Positions 24,919-33,594 of a stretch of 55,897 nt of DNA are shown here, piece after piece. Position 1 is the first letter of the stretch. The number at the start of each line of letters is the position of its first letter. Location of the stretch: positions 1-55,897 of the forward strand of contig OMQN01000013.1 of assembly GCA_900313235.1 (NCBI GenBank), read 5' to 3'. This DNA comes from an uncultured Prevotellaceae bacterium. GTDB lineage: Bacteria; Bacteroidota; Bacteroidia; Bacteroidales; Bacteroidaceae. The notes beneath the pieces are model-generated. The model was not told the DNA's origin and made no database searches. It was given only the letters and a program-made list of their open reading frames with translations. The translations under genes and the position numbers were made by a program.

Positions 24919-25437
24919 GGAGTTAAAGGAGTTAAAGGAGTTAAGGTAGTTAAAGACAATAGTTGTATAACGTTATAAACAAAATAGAACTATGCCGACA
25001 TACAGTTTCGAGAATGTTATTGCTTGGCAGAAAGCTCACAACTTCGCACTCCTAGCTTATCGGACTACACAAAAGTTCCCCATTAATGAACGATTTGGCT
25101 TATGTGACCAATTCCAAAGGGCTGCAGTATCAATATCAGCAAATATTGCAGAAGGTTATAAGAAACTTGGCAAGGCAGACAAACTTCGTTTCTTTAACAT
25201 AGCTCAAGGCAGTCTCGAAGAATGCAGAAATTATATTCTGCTCGTGAGAGACCTCAAATATATAAGCGATGAGGAGTTCGCAGAGCTCCGAGACTCGATA
25301 GAAGAAACTAGTAAATTTTTAAATTTATATTGCAAAGGAATAGTAAACAACAATGGCATAAAGGATGAAGAAGTGTTATAAGTAGCGGAAAGACTAACGT
25401 CTTTAACTTCTTTCACTTCCTTAACTCCTTTAACTCC
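24919..25437 (+). mobile_element. Inverted-repeat-bounded cassette with a four-helix-bundle gene
   Basis: A 519-bp block between parA and parB. Its ends (24919-24957 and 25399-25437) are 39-nt inverted repeats matching at 34 of 39 positions, built on the nonamer GGAGTTAAA. It contains a perfect 12-bp palindrome TATAACGTTATA (24966-24977) and a single gene. Base composition is more A/T-rich than that of the flanking par genes. Removal would leave parA and parB about 19 bp apart. No transposase is present, so if it moves it must be mobilised in trans or through RNA. Confidence 0.6.
24992..25381 (+). CDS. Four-helix-bundle protein (S23/IVS family)
   Basis: A 129-residue protein with the signature of the four-helix-bundle family once called S23 or 23S-rRNA intervening-sequence protein: FENVIAWQKAH, then DQFQRAAVSISANIAEGY, then RFFNIAQGSLEECRNYILL, with the last helix from ~96. 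Relatives are small pentameric helical barrels, and DGR accessory protein Avd has the same fold. Their role is mostly unknown. No reverse transcriptase or variable repeat is nearby. Encoded inside the inverted-repeat cassette between parA and parB; its codons are more A/T-rich than theirs. Confidence 0.87.
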   Translation: MPTYSFENVIAWQKAHNFALLAYRTTQKFPINERFGLCDQFQRAAVSISANIAEGYKKLGKADKLRFFNIAQGSLEECRNYILLVRDLKYISDEEFAELRDSIEETSKFLNLYCKGIVNNNGIKDEEVL

Positions 25438-25452
25438 AAACATATAACACCT

Positions 25453-26376
25453 ATGGCCGTAAAGAAAAAATATGCAAGTAGCGTACTGGGACGCGGACTG
25501 GACGACATCGGGACAGGTCGCGGACTGGACGCTCTGATAGACACAAGCGAAGTACGCACAGAGGGTAGTTCTAACCTCAACGAAATTGAGATTGCGCAGA
25601 TAGAACCTAATCCCAACCAGCCTCGTCGTGAGTTCGACCAGGAGGCATTGGCAGAGCTGGCAACAAGCATCCGTGAGTTGGGCATCATCCAACCCATCAC
25701 CCTGCGCAAGATGAATGGTCAGAAATACCAGATTATCGCTGGTGAGCGCCGCTGGCGTGCCTCACAGCTGGCTGGACTCACCAAGATTCCTGCCTACATT
25801 GTGACAGTGGAAGACCAGAACGCCATGGAGATGGCACTGGTAGAAAACATTCAGCGTGAAGACCTCAACGCCATAGAGATAGCACTGGCCTACCAGCACC
25901 TGTCGGACGAGACAGGCATGACGCAGGCCAAGATTTCGGAGCGTGTGGGCAAGAGCCGCGCTGCCGTCACCAACTACATGCGTCTGCTGAAGTTGCCCGC
26001 ACAGGTACAGATAGCCTTGAAGAACCACGAGATAGAGATGGGTCATGCCCGCGCTCTGCTGTCCATCGACAGCCCGTCACAGCAAATCAAGCTGTTCAAG
26101 GAGGTGCAGACCCACCATTACTCCGTCCGCCAGGTGGAGGAGATGGTGCAGTCGCTGAAGAGTGGCGAGGACATCAAGACGGTAAAGGGAAAGATACAGT
26201 CGCGCACCAAGCTCCCCGAGGAGTTCAACATCCTGCGCGACCGCTTGTCGCAATTCTTCCAGTCGAAGGTGCAGATGACCTGCTCACCAAAGGGCAAGGG
26301 AAAGATTACCATCCAGTTCGACAGCGAGGAACAGCTGGAAAGAATCATGAATGCACTAGACGGAGCCAATGGTTAG
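25453..26376 (+). CDS. parB: Chromosome-partition protein ParB (Spo0J)
   Basis: A 307-residue ParB with an N-terminal GLDDIGTGRGLDALI segment that contacts ParA. The CTPase/ParB-N domain has IEPNPNQPRREFDQEAL and GERRWRASQLAG, followed by a helix-turn-helix region (GMTQAKISERVGKSRAAVTNYMRLL) and a C-terminal dimerisation domain. It binds parS and spreads as a CTP-dependent clamp. The stop codon overlaps the next ATG by 8 bp, so translation is coupled to the DUF5683 gene. No parS site was found in the window. Confidence 0.94.
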   Translation: MAVKKKYASSVLGRGLDDIGTGRGLDALIDTSEVRTEGSSNLNEIEIAQIEPNPNQPRREFDQEALAELATSIRELGIIQPITLRKMNGQKYQIIAGERRWRASQLAGLTKIPAYIVTVEDQNAMEMALVENIQREDLNAIEIALAYQHLSDETGMTQAKISERVGKSRAAVTNYMRLLKLPAQVQIALKNHEIEMGHARALLSIDSPSQQIKLFKEVQTHHYSVRQVEEMVQSLKSGEDIKTVKGKIQSRTKLPEEFNILRDRLSQFFQSKVQMTCSPKGKGKITIQFDSEEQLERIMNALDGANG

Positions 26377-27031
26377 GCTATCAGTCATCATAGCAATGCT
26401 GGCGATGGCGCTGACAGGCCATGCGCAAGAGGAGGCAGAGGTGGTAAACGACACACTCCGCACTGACGAGGTATCTATCATGATAGACTCTACAAGGGTG
26501 GTGAAAGCTCCTCGCGACTGGTCGACATGGAAGCCGAACCCGCAGCGGGCGCTCTGGCTGGCTCTGGTGCTGCCAGGTGCGGGACAGATCTATAACCGCA
26601 AATACTGGAAGCTGCCCATCTTCTACGGAGGATTCATGGGGTGCATCTATGCGCTGTCATGGAACAACATGATGTACAAGGACTATTCGCAGGCTTATCT
26701 CGACATCATGGACGACGACCCCAATACGGCCAGCTACAACAAGTTCCTGCACCTGGGCGTCCAGATTACGAAAGACAACGAGAAGCGCTATCAGGAAATC
26801 TTCAAGAGCCGTAAGGACAAGTACCGCCGCTGGCGCGACATGAGCATCTTTGTGATGATAGGCGTCTATGCGCTGTCTGTCATCGACGCCTATGTCGATG
26901 CGGAACTGTCAGAGTTCGACATCTCCAAAGACCTCAGCCTGGAGGTACACCCCACCGTTATCCCCAACAGGGGAGGCGGCAACCCGCTACAGGCACAGTC
27001 GGTAGGACTGAGCTGCTTTCTGAACTTCTAA
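26369..27031 (+). CDS. DUF5683 membrane protein
   Basis: A 220-residue protein with a signal peptide (to ~19) and a DUF5683 core. The core is the PxxALWLALVLPGAGQIYNR segment followed by a membrane stretch (FYGGFMGCIYALSW), then another near ~155 (MSIFVMIGVYALSVIDAYVD). The family is frequent after parB in Bacteroidota, but its role is not known. It overlaps parB by 8 bp and precedes a lytic transglycosylase by 30 bp, which suggests an operon joining chromosome partition with envelope growth (inference). Confidence 0.82.
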   Translation: MVRLSVIIAMLAMALTGHAQEEAEVVNDTLRTDEVSIMIDSTRVVKAPRDWSTWKPNPQRALWLALVLPGAGQIYNRKYWKLPIFYGGFMGCIYALSWNNMMYKDYSQAYLDIMDDDPNTASYNKFLHLGVQITKDNEKRYQEIFKSRKDKYRRWRDMSIFVMIGVYALSVIDAYVDAELSEFDISKDLSLEVHPTVIPNRGGGNPLQAQSVGLSCFLNF

Positions 27032-27061
27032 CATAAACCATTAAACATAACGAAACGATTG

Positions 27062-28390
27062 ATGAACAAGAAACTACTATCGATATTTAGCATGTTACTG
27101 ACAGTGTCCACCACGTGGGCACAGGTCTATGAGAGTACTGACAACGAGACACCCGAAGAAGACGAGATTACCGTCATCGACCGCGAAGGCCGTGAGGAAG
27201 TCATCGAGTTCCCCGAAGCCATGACCTACGACCTGGACAGTCTGCTGAACCTGTATATGGCAAAGACTTATCTCGACGAGGCTGACGACTGTAACATGAA
27301 GAATATCAACCCGAGCTATACCAAAGAGGACTATGTAGACCGCCTGTACCGCATGCCGACCATCATGGAGATGAACTACAACGATGTGGTACAGAAGTTC
27401 ATCGACCGCTACAGCGGACGCCTGCGCCACTCCATCAGCTACATGCTGGGCGCTTCTAACTTCTACATGCCTATCTTCGAGGAGGCGCTGGAAACCTACC
27501 GGTTGCCGCTGGAACTGAAATACCTGCCCATCATCGAATCGGCCCTTAACCCCAAGGCTGTATCGCGTGTGGGCGCTACAGGCTTGTGGCAATTCATGCT
27601 GACCACAGGCAAGCAGTACGGCCTGCAGGTCAACTCGCTGGTCGACGAGCGTCGCGACCCCGTGAAGTCGTCGTATGCTGCTGCCCGCTATCTGAGCGAC
27701 CTGTACAACATCTTTGGTGACTGGAACCTCGTCATCGCCGCCTATAACTGTGGACCCGCCAACATCAACAAGGCCATCCACCGCGCCAATGGCGAAAAGG
27801 ACTATTGGCAGATATATCCCTACCTGCCCAAGGAGACACGCGGCTACGTTCCTGCCTTCATTGCCGCAAACTACATCATGACCTACTACTCGCAGCATAA
27901 CATATGTCCTATGACTACCCGTCTGCCGGCACAGACAGACACCATCATGGTGAACCGCAACATTCACCTGGAACAGGTTGCTGAGGTGATGGGTATCAAC
28001 ATCGACCTGCTGCGCTCGCTGAACCCCATGTACCGCCGAGACGTGGTGCCTGGTGCTACTGAACTGTCGCCCATCCGTCTGCCACAGACAGAGGTGGGGC
28101 GTTTCATCGACCTGCAGGACAGCATCTGCAACCACCGTGCAGGCGATTTCGCCAAGCGTGTGGAGGTAGAGGTGAAAGACGACGTGCCAACCTACTATCA
28201 TAAGAGCAAGCGCTACAGCCGTCGCAGCAGGGCTGTCAGACGTGGAGGCGGCCTCAACGTGACCATCCGCCGCGGACAGACCCTCTCCGAGATTGCCAAG
28301 CGCAACGGAACCACCGTGGCCAAGCTGCGCCGGCTCAATGGCATCAAGGGTAATAACATCCGTGCCGGAAAGAAACTGAGAGTCAGGTAA
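27062..28390 (+). CDS. MltD-like lytic transglycosylase with LysM domains
   Basis: A 442-residue exported protein. The SLT domain (~120-260) has the catalytic Glu in LPIIESALNPKAVSRVGATG and the later AAYNCGPANINKAI motif. A degenerate LysM may lie around 300-345, and a clear LysM is at the C-terminus (TIRRGQTLSEIAKRNGTTVA). It cleaves peptidoglycan to form 1,6-anhydro ends, in wall remodelling. The ATG at 27062 is taken over the TTG directly before it. Confidence 0.92.
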   Translation: MNKKLLSIFSMLLTVSTTWAQVYESTDNETPEEDEITVIDREGREEVIEFPEAMTYDLDSLLNLYMAKTYLDEADDCNMKNINPSYTKEDYVDRLYRMPTIMEMNYNDVVQKFIDRYSGRLRHSISYMLGASNFYMPIFEEALETYRLPLELKYLPIIESALNPKAVSRVGATGLWQFMLTTGKQYGLQVNSLVDERRDPVKSSYAAARYLSDLYNIFGDWNLVIAAYNCGPANINKAIHRANGEKDYWQIYPYLPKETRGYVPAFIAANYIMTYYSQHNICPMTTRLPAQTDTIMVNRNIHLEQVAEVMGINIDLLRSLNPMYRRDVVPGATELSPIRLPQTEVGRFIDLQDSICNHRAGDFAKRVEVEVKDDVPTYYHKSKRYSRRSRAVRRGGGLNVTIRRGQTLSEIAKRNGTTVAKLRRLNGIKGNNIRAGKKLRVR

Positions 28391-28440
28391 GCACTATCGC
28401 GTCATACCAGTAACTATATTCACAGAGGAGAGAAAAGACT

Positions 28441-30705
28441 ATGGACGAAGAGCAAATGAGGCAGGAAGCTGCTGACGACAAACTGATTAACGACGCGTTC
28501 CAACGACTGTTGGACTGCTACTGTTCGTCGCGCCACCGCAAAAAAGTGGACATCATCACCAAAGCATTTCACTTTGCCCGACAGGCGCATAAAGGTGTGC
28601 GGCGCCTGAGTGGCGAGCCTTATATCATGCACCCCATCGCTGTGGCACAGATTGCCTGCGAAGAGGTGGGACTGGGCTCTACCAGCATCTGTGCAGCCCT
28701 GCTACACGACGTAGTGGAAGATACGGACTACACCACAGAGGACATTGAGAACATCTTCGGTCCGAAGATAGCACAGATTGTCGACGGACTGACCAAGATA
28801 TCGGGTGGCATCTTCGGCGAACAGGCTTCTGCGCAGGCAGAGAACTTCAAGAAGTTGCTGCTTACCATGAGTGAGGATATCCGCGTCATCCTCATCAAGA
28901 TATGTGACCGTCTGCACAACATGCGCACCTTGGAGTCGCAGCCTGCCAACAAGCAATATAAGATTGCGGGCGAGACGCTCTACATCTATGCTCCACTAGC
29001 CAACCGCCTGGGTCTGAACAAGATAAAGTCGGAACTGGAGAACCTCTCCTTCCAGTATGAGCACCCCGAGGAGTATGCCGCCATCAAAGCAAAGCTGGCA
29101 GATACGGAGGCTTCACGCCACGAGCTCTTCGATGAGTTCATCGTCCCCATCGAGGTAGAACTGCAGAAGCTGGGATTGCACTATCATATCAAGGAGCGCG
29201 TCAAGACCCCCTACTCCATCTGGAACAAGATGCAGAACAAGCATGTCTCCTTCGACGAGGTCTACGACATACTAGCCGTTCGCATCATTTTCACGCCCAA
29301 CAACCGTGAAGAGGAAATCAACGAATGCTTCAATATCTATGTCGCCATATCTAAAATCTACAAGAGTCACCCCGACCGCTTGCGCGACTGGCTATCGCAC
29401 CCCAAAGCAAACGGCTATCAGGCACTGCATGTCACACTGATGTCTAAGCAGGGACGCTGGATAGAGGTTCAGATACGTTCCGACCGCATGGACGAGATTG
29501 CCGAACAGGGCTTTGCAGCCCACTGGAAATACAAGGACGGCGTGGATGGAGAGTACACGGAGGATGAGACAGAGCTCAACGAGTGGCTACGCACCATCAA
29601 GGAGATTCTCGACGACCCACAGCCTGACGCCATGGATTTCCTCGACGCCATCAAACTCAACCTCTTTGCATCAGAGATCTTCGTCTTTACGCCGAAGGGT
29701 GAAATCAAGACGATGCCGACAGGCTGTACGGCTCTTGACTTTGCCTTCTCCATACATACCTTCCTGGGATCCCATTGTATCGGTGCCAAGGTGAACCACA
29801 AGTTGGTACCACTGAGTCATAAACTGCAGAGTGGCGACCAGGTAGAGATTCTTACCTCGAAGTCACAGCACGTACAGCCCTCATGGATTAACTTTGTATC
29901 TACTGCCAAGGCCAAAGGTAAGATACAGGCCATCCTGCGCCGTGATGGTCGTGAGTTGCAGAAGCAGGGCGAGGACATCTTTGACGAATTCCTGAAGAAG
30001 AACAACATCAACGACATTCCCAATGCTGCCGACAAGCTCACTGAGTTTCACGACAGTCGCAACCGCGAGGAGTTCTTCCAGTCTCTTGCTGAGAAGACCA
30101 TCCTGCTGGGCGACAAGGATGTCGACGAACTGCTGGGCAAGAACCATGCCGACAAGCGCGGATGGCGCAAGTATGTGCCCTTCCTCGACCGCGGCAAACA
30201 GAAGAAGGCTGATGAGGAACAGCCACAGTACTTTGTTGTTCCAGAGAATTTCAATCGCAAGAAGCCTATCTATATCACTGACGACAACATCAATCAGTTT
30301 AAGTTCAAGCACTGCTGTCACCCCATCCCAGGCGACGACGTGCTGGGATTCATCGACGGCAAACACCAGATAGAGATTCACAAGCGTGCCTGTCCTGTTG
30401 CCGCCAAACTAAAGGCCAGTTTTGGCAACCGCATACTCGACGCCAAGTGGAACATGCGCAAGACGCTCTTCTTCGATGCCACCATCCGTCTGCAGGGCAT
30501 CGACCGTGTAGGCATGCTGCTCGACATCTCGCAGATTATCTCTTCACAGATGAATGTCAACATCCACAAGCTGACCATTGCCAGCGAGGAGGGTGTCTTC
30601 GACGGCACCATCGAGCTGCGCGTCCACGACCGCGACGACGTACGCCAGATTATTAATCAGCTGAAGAAGATTGCCGACATCCAAGATGTCACACAGATTG
30701 TTTGA
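28441..30705 (+). CDS. Bifunctional (p)ppGpp synthetase/hydrolase (RelA/SpoT)
   Basis: A 754-residue Rsh protein. The HD hydrolase domain appears intact (His64 in YIMHPIAVAQ, His89-Asp90 in LLHDVVEDTD). A synthetase domain (~250-370) follows with KANGYQALHVTL, then TGS (FTPKGEIKTMPTGCTALDFA) and a C-terminal ACT domain. It sets the (p)ppGpp level in the stringent response. The upstream sequence GAGGAGAGAAAAGACT contains a possible ribosome-binding site. Its transcript ends at a hairpin shared with the convergent merR-type gene. Confidence 0.94.
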   Translation: MDEEQMRQEAADDKLINDAFQRLLDCYCSSRHRKKVDIITKAFHFARQAHKGVRRLSGEPYIMHPIAVAQIACEEVGLGSTSICAALLHDVVEDTDYTTEDIENIFGPKIAQIVDGLTKISGGIFGEQASAQAENFKKLLLTMSEDIRVILIKICDRLHNMRTLESQPANKQYKIAGETLYIYAPLANRLGLNKIKSELENLSFQYEHPEEYAAIKAKLADTEASRHELFDEFIVPIEVELQKLGLHYHIKERVKTPYSIWNKMQNKHVSFDEVYDILAVRIIFTPNNREEEINECFNIYVAISKIYKSHPDRLRDWLSHPKANGYQALHVTLMSKQGRWIEVQIRSDRMDEIAEQGFAAHWKYKDGVDGEYTEDETELNEWLRTIKEILDDPQPDAMDFLDAIKLNLFASEIFVFTPKGEIKTMPTGCTALDFAFSIHTFLGSHCIGAKVNHKLVPLSHKLQSGDQVEILTSKSQHVQPSWINFVSTAKAKGKIQAILRRDGRELQKQGEDIFDEFLKKNNINDIPNAADKLTEFHDSRNREEFFQSLAEKTILLGDKDVDELLGKNHADKRGWRKYVPFLDRGKQKKADEEQPQYFVVPENFNRKKPIYITDDNINQFKFKHCCHPIPGDDVLGFIDGKHQIEIHKRACPVAAKLKASFGNRILDAKWNMRKTLFFDATIRLQGIDRVGMLLDISQIISSQMNVNIHKLTIASEEGVFDGTIELRVHDRDDVRQIINQLKKIADIQDVTQIV

Positions 30706-30731
30706 CCTCTAGCTTCTCACCTCTTACAAAA

Positions 30732-30758
30732 AAATGGACTACTGCAAGTAGTCCATTT
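30732..30758. terminator. Bidirectional terminator between relA/spoT and merR-type genes
   Basis: A perfect 12-bp stem (AAATGGACTACT / AGTAGTCCATTT) with loop GCA. It has A-runs on one side and T-rich sequence on the other, and it overlaps the last codons of the minus-strand merR-type gene. Confidence 0.85.
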
Positions 30759-31089
30759 GTCTTTTCAATGCCTGTAGGTCGTCACGCACAGTGATTAGTC
30801 GCGTTAGCACGTCAGCCTTACGATCTGCCCCATCGCGGTTGCTGTTGATAATCTTCTTGGCAGCCGCCAACTTGAAGCCACGCACCTTCACCAGGTTATG
30901 GATGAGCCGTATCTGTTCGATGTCCTTCTCCTGGTACTGGCGAATTTTGGCAGGCCCACTGGTCTTGGGTTTCAGATATGGGAATTCCTGCTCCCAATAG
31001 CGCAGTGTACTCTCGTTGACGTCGAACATCTCAGCAACCTCCTTGATGGAGTAGTACAGTTTCAAGTTCTTGTTCAGATTCAGTGCCAT
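30739..31089 (-). CDS. MerR-family transcriptional regulator
   Basis: A 116-residue regulator. Its winged helix-turn-helix reads YYSIKEVAEMFDVNESTLRY then WEQEFPYLKPKTSG, followed by QYQEKDIEQIRLIHNLVKVR and a short C-terminal coiled-coil part. There is no long effector domain and no cysteine cluster, so it does not look like a metal-sensing MerR. Its target is unknown. The 3' end forms part of the terminator hairpin shared with the opposing gene. Confidence 0.88.
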   Translation of the reverse strand: MALNLNKNLKLYYSIKEVAEMFDVNESTLRYWEQEFPYLKPKTSGPAKIRQYQEKDIEQIRLIHNLVKVRGFKLAAAKKIINSNRDGADRKADVLTRLITVRDDLQALKRQMDYLQ

Positions 31090-31125
31090 ACGTTTCTAAC
31101 TTCTGTGTGTGTGTCTTGATGATGA

Positions 31126-31809
31126 TTATTGACTTACTGTAGCCGTAATACGGGGAGCACCGGCAGGCGACTGCTGGTCCTTACCAAAATTCAAACCGTA
31201 CTTGCCCTCTGGCATATCGCTCAGCACAAAGGCTGTACACTTGCGACCTGCCTCAATCTTGTCTGTGGCGGCTGTCTTGGCGGCAGTAGCGGCCACATCG
31301 AGCAGGGCTCCCAGAAGTCCCTTGCTCCCAGTATTGACGCTGGTATCAATCTTGACCTTACCTTCACGCTGGTAGAGCGTCTCGCCAGTAACGGTAGAAC
31401 GAAGGATATACTCCACCTCGACAGTCAGCGTACCACCGATATTGCTACGGCTCCACGACTTGATGATGGTAAACATGGCGGCGTCAGCACCCAGCACATT
31501 GCGGAACTGTGTCAGGTTACCCTCCAGGAAGTTCTCAGCGTCGTAGGCGCTCTCTGCCTGGAACATCTCCATAGTCAGCATGGGCGAGAAGACATAGTAG
31601 CCTTTCTCACACAGCGGGGTATACATCGTGGTATAGAAGAAGTCCTTGGCATCCACGTGGTTGGTGCGGTTGATGGGAGGCATCACCACGATAGAGGTCG
31701 GCTTCTCCGCATACATCTTCGGATAACGGGCTTCACGGGTCACTGATGAAGACGTAGCACATGAGGCCATTGTCAGTGCCACCAGGGCTATTGCGATATA
31801 GTTCTTCAT
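31126..31809 (-). CDS. DUF799 (GNA1162-like) lipoprotein
   Basis: A 227-residue lipoprotein (signal ALTMASC) with the DUF799 core, including TSIVVMPPINRTNHVDAKDF and TTMYTPLCEKGYYVFSP. GNA1162-type proteins have a fold related to TolB N-terminal domains and are outer-membrane-associated. It is the last gene of a four-gene operon with CsgG-like, small lipoprotein and DUF4810 genes. The start overlaps the DUF4810 stop by 4 bp. CsgG, DUF4810 and DUF799 genes also occur together in some proteobacteria, so they probably form one envelope assembly of unknown role. Confidence 0.88.
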   Translation of the reverse strand: MKNYIAIALVALTMASCATSSSVTREARYPKMYAEKPTSIVVMPPINRTNHVDAKDFFYTTMYTPLCEKGYYVFSPMLTMEMFQAESAYDAENFLEGNLTQFRNVLGADAAMFTIIKSWSRSNIGGTLTVEVEYILRSTVTGETLYQREGKVKIDTSVNTGSKGLLGALLDVAATAAKTAATDKIEAGRKCTAFVLSDMPEGKYGLNFGKDQQSPAGAPRITATVSQ

Positions 31810-32153
31810 TTCTGTACTTGTTTGATGATTCGTGAAATAAACTTCTCTGACTCAGGATAGAGGGCAACCTCCTGCTTCAGCAGTGTCAAGCCCTCCTCCT
31901 TCTGGCCGGCCTTGATCAACAGATAACCGTATTCGGCATTCACTCCCGGGGGCACCACACCACGGGCTCCCTTCTGCGCGGAAATCACCTTCTTGTACTG
32001 TGCCATGGCGGCAGCAAGTTTCTCCTCAGAGGCACGCTTCGTGTACTGATACGTAGCATCTTCAGAGTCGTACCACGAGTACAAATCGGGCTGGACGGTA
32101 CCGCACGACGCCAGCGTCAGCACGGTAACAGCGGCAACAAATACTTTCTTCAT
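31806..32153 (-). CDS. DUF4810 lipoprotein
   Basis: A 115-residue lipoprotein (signal VLTLASC) with the family start LYSWYDSEDATYQYTKRASE and a TPR-like helical part (EYGYLLIKAGQKEEGLTLLK). It overlaps both neighbours by 4 bp. It lies in the same operon as the CsgG-like and DUF799 genes and may bridge them; function unknown. Confidence 0.87.
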   Translation of the reverse strand: MKKVFVAAVTVLTLASCGTVQPDLYSWYDSEDATYQYTKRASEEKLAAAMAQYKKVISAQKGARGVVPPGVNAEYGYLLIKAGQKEEGLTLLKQEVALYPESEKFISRIIKQVQK

Positions 32154-32497
32154 GGCAAATTAATGACTTTAGTTTCTTGTGTTGACAGGAATATCTGCTT
32201 CTCATAGACGGTCTCGCCCTTGAAGGTTACCTTCAGATGACGGTTGCCCAGGCCTACGCCATACTGGTAGCCCTTACGGTTGGCCACCTTGGGCTTCACG
32301 ACCTTGGCATCAAACTTCGTGCCGTCGATATCCACCTGTACGGGGTATTTACCGTTGCCGTACTTATCCAGCGGACCAACAAATACGAGATAGGCCATAT
32401 CCTCCTGACCGCTCTGCATGGCGACAGGATAGCTTGACTTGCAGCCTACCAGCAGCAGGGCAGCAAGCGTGAGTGTGAACAGTACGAGCTTTTTCAT
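32150..32497 (-). CDS. Small lipoprotein of the CsgG-like operon
   Basis: A 115-residue lipoprotein (signal ALLLVGC). The mature part is mainly beta-strand (YLVFVGPLDKYGNGKYPVQV, then GLGNRHLKVTFKGETVYEKQ). I do not recognise the family. It overlaps the CsgG-like gene upstream and the DUF4810 gene downstream by 4 bp each. It appears to be the lineage-specific addition to an otherwise three-family operon. Confidence 0.75.
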   Translation of the reverse strand: MKKLVLFTLTLAALLLVGCKSSYPVAMQSGQEDMAYLVFVGPLDKYGNGKYPVQVDIDGTKFDAKVVKPKVANRKGYQYGVGLGNRHLKVTFKGETVYEKQIFLSTQETKVINLP

Positions 32498-33429
32498 TTC
32501 TTAATCTCCTCTATAATATATGTGTTCAACTTAGTGGCGTCAATGGCTGTAGAGCCGTTGTATTCCACGAATGAGTATTCTGTCTCTGGGGTGTCACCAC
32601 CGGTAGCCGATACGGTGACAGTACCGATCTGCTTGCCTGGCAACTCAATCATCACGCCCGACTGTGGGTTCTTCACCTTCTTACCCTTGGTCTTCACAGC
32701 GAATACGTCACCTTCCTTCACACCCTGGCTGGCACCACCGGCAATCATCTGGGCGTCAGCATCGTAGGTCAGGAAGTAGGTACGCCAAGGCTTGTCGGTA
32801 CACTTGTTGATGATGTTCTCCACAAGCTGACCGATAGCCTCCGAGATGGCCTTGTCGCTGAGCGTAGCGTCGTAGTCGGCACGTCCACCCACACCCAGCG
32901 TGCTCTTCGTAGTAATCTGAGCCTGGCCTTTGGCTTCGTCGGAGTAGACGATGAGACCTGTCGACACGTCTACCAGGCGGATGGCTACGGCAGCCTCCAC
33001 AGTCTGCATCTTCGTAGAGGTGAAGACGCCTTCCTTACCCGTGTTCTTACGACCAAACTCCGTGATACTACCGATAATCATATAGTCAGCGCCGATGGTC
33101 TGCAGACCATCCTCACTCTTCTTGGCCTCTTCCAACAGCTGAGCCAGGTCACCACGTTCTAACAATAGGAACTTGCCCGAAGCAGCCAGCTTAGCCGACA
33201 GAATGTCGAGGGCCTGCTTACCCATGGGATCGTTCTCCTTGTCGTAGAAGATACCCTTCGCATATTGAGTCTCGTTAGAGAAACGGCCGATGGCCACCTT
33301 ACGTTTTATTGTCTTGCCGTCAACAGGTTGAGCGGCTTTGACAGGCTCTACGACTTGCGTCTTACGTTGGGCCTGTGAACTTGTGGCCAAGGCTGTCAGT
33401 AGCACAGCCACACATAGTAATTTTTTCAT
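32494..33429 (-). CDS. CsgG/HfaB-family outer-membrane protein
   Basis: A 311-residue exported protein with a CsgG-like domain (KVAIGRFSNETQYAKGI, DILSAKLAASGKFLLLERGD, DYMIIGSITEFGRKNTGKEG). The signal peptide ends in ATSSQAQ with no lipobox cysteine. CsgG of curli forms a secretion channel in the outer membrane, but no curli genes are seen here, and the DUF4810/DUF799 partners point to the other class of CsgG operon whose role is not known. A promoter lies at 33471-33478. Confidence 0.88.
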   Translation of the reverse strand: MKKLLCVAVLLTALATSSQAQRKTQVVEPVKAAQPVDGKTIKRKVAIGRFSNETQYAKGIFYDKENDPMGKQALDILSAKLAASGKFLLLERGDLAQLLEEAKKSEDGLQTIGADYMIIGSITEFGRKNTGKEGVFTSTKMQTVEAAVAIRLVDVSTGLIVYSDEAKGQAQITTKSTLGVGGRADYDATLSDKAISEAIGQLVENIINKCTDKPWRTYFLTYDADAQMIAGGASQGVKEGDVFAVKTKGKKVKNPQSGVMIELPGKQIGTVTVSATGGDTPETEYSFVEYNGSTAIDATKLNTYIIEEIKK

Positions 33430-33470
33430 AATTGATAATCTTTAGTTCGTTTTTAGCTGATATATCACGG

Positions 33471-33478
33471 CAAAGATA
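33471..33478 (-). promoter_or_regulatory. Promoter -7 box TATCTTTG for the CsgG-like operon
   Basis: Minus-strand consensus box about 41 bp before the CsgG-like ATG. Confidence 0.8.
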
Positions 33479-33547
33479 CGAACATTTTTTTATAAAAGCA
33501 AAAAAAAGCGACGAAATATTTCATACGCCGCTCATTTCTTATATCTT

Positions 33548-33591
33548 ACATCAGACATCTTACATCAGACATCAGACATCAGACATCAGAC
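33548..33591 (+). repeat. Heptamer tandem repeat (ACATCAG)
   Basis: A run of about four ACATCAG units at 33562-33591 plus one further unit at 33548, just after the 3' end of trpS. Confidence 0.85.
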
Positions 33592-33594
33592 TTC

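Noticed and set aside
24992..25381. Diversity-generating retroelement accessory protein (Avd)
   Set aside because: The fold family is shared, but no reverse transcriptase, template repeat or variable repeat is nearby.
33548..33591. Terminator of trpS
   Set aside because: The ACATCAG units are direct, not inverted, repeats and form no stem.
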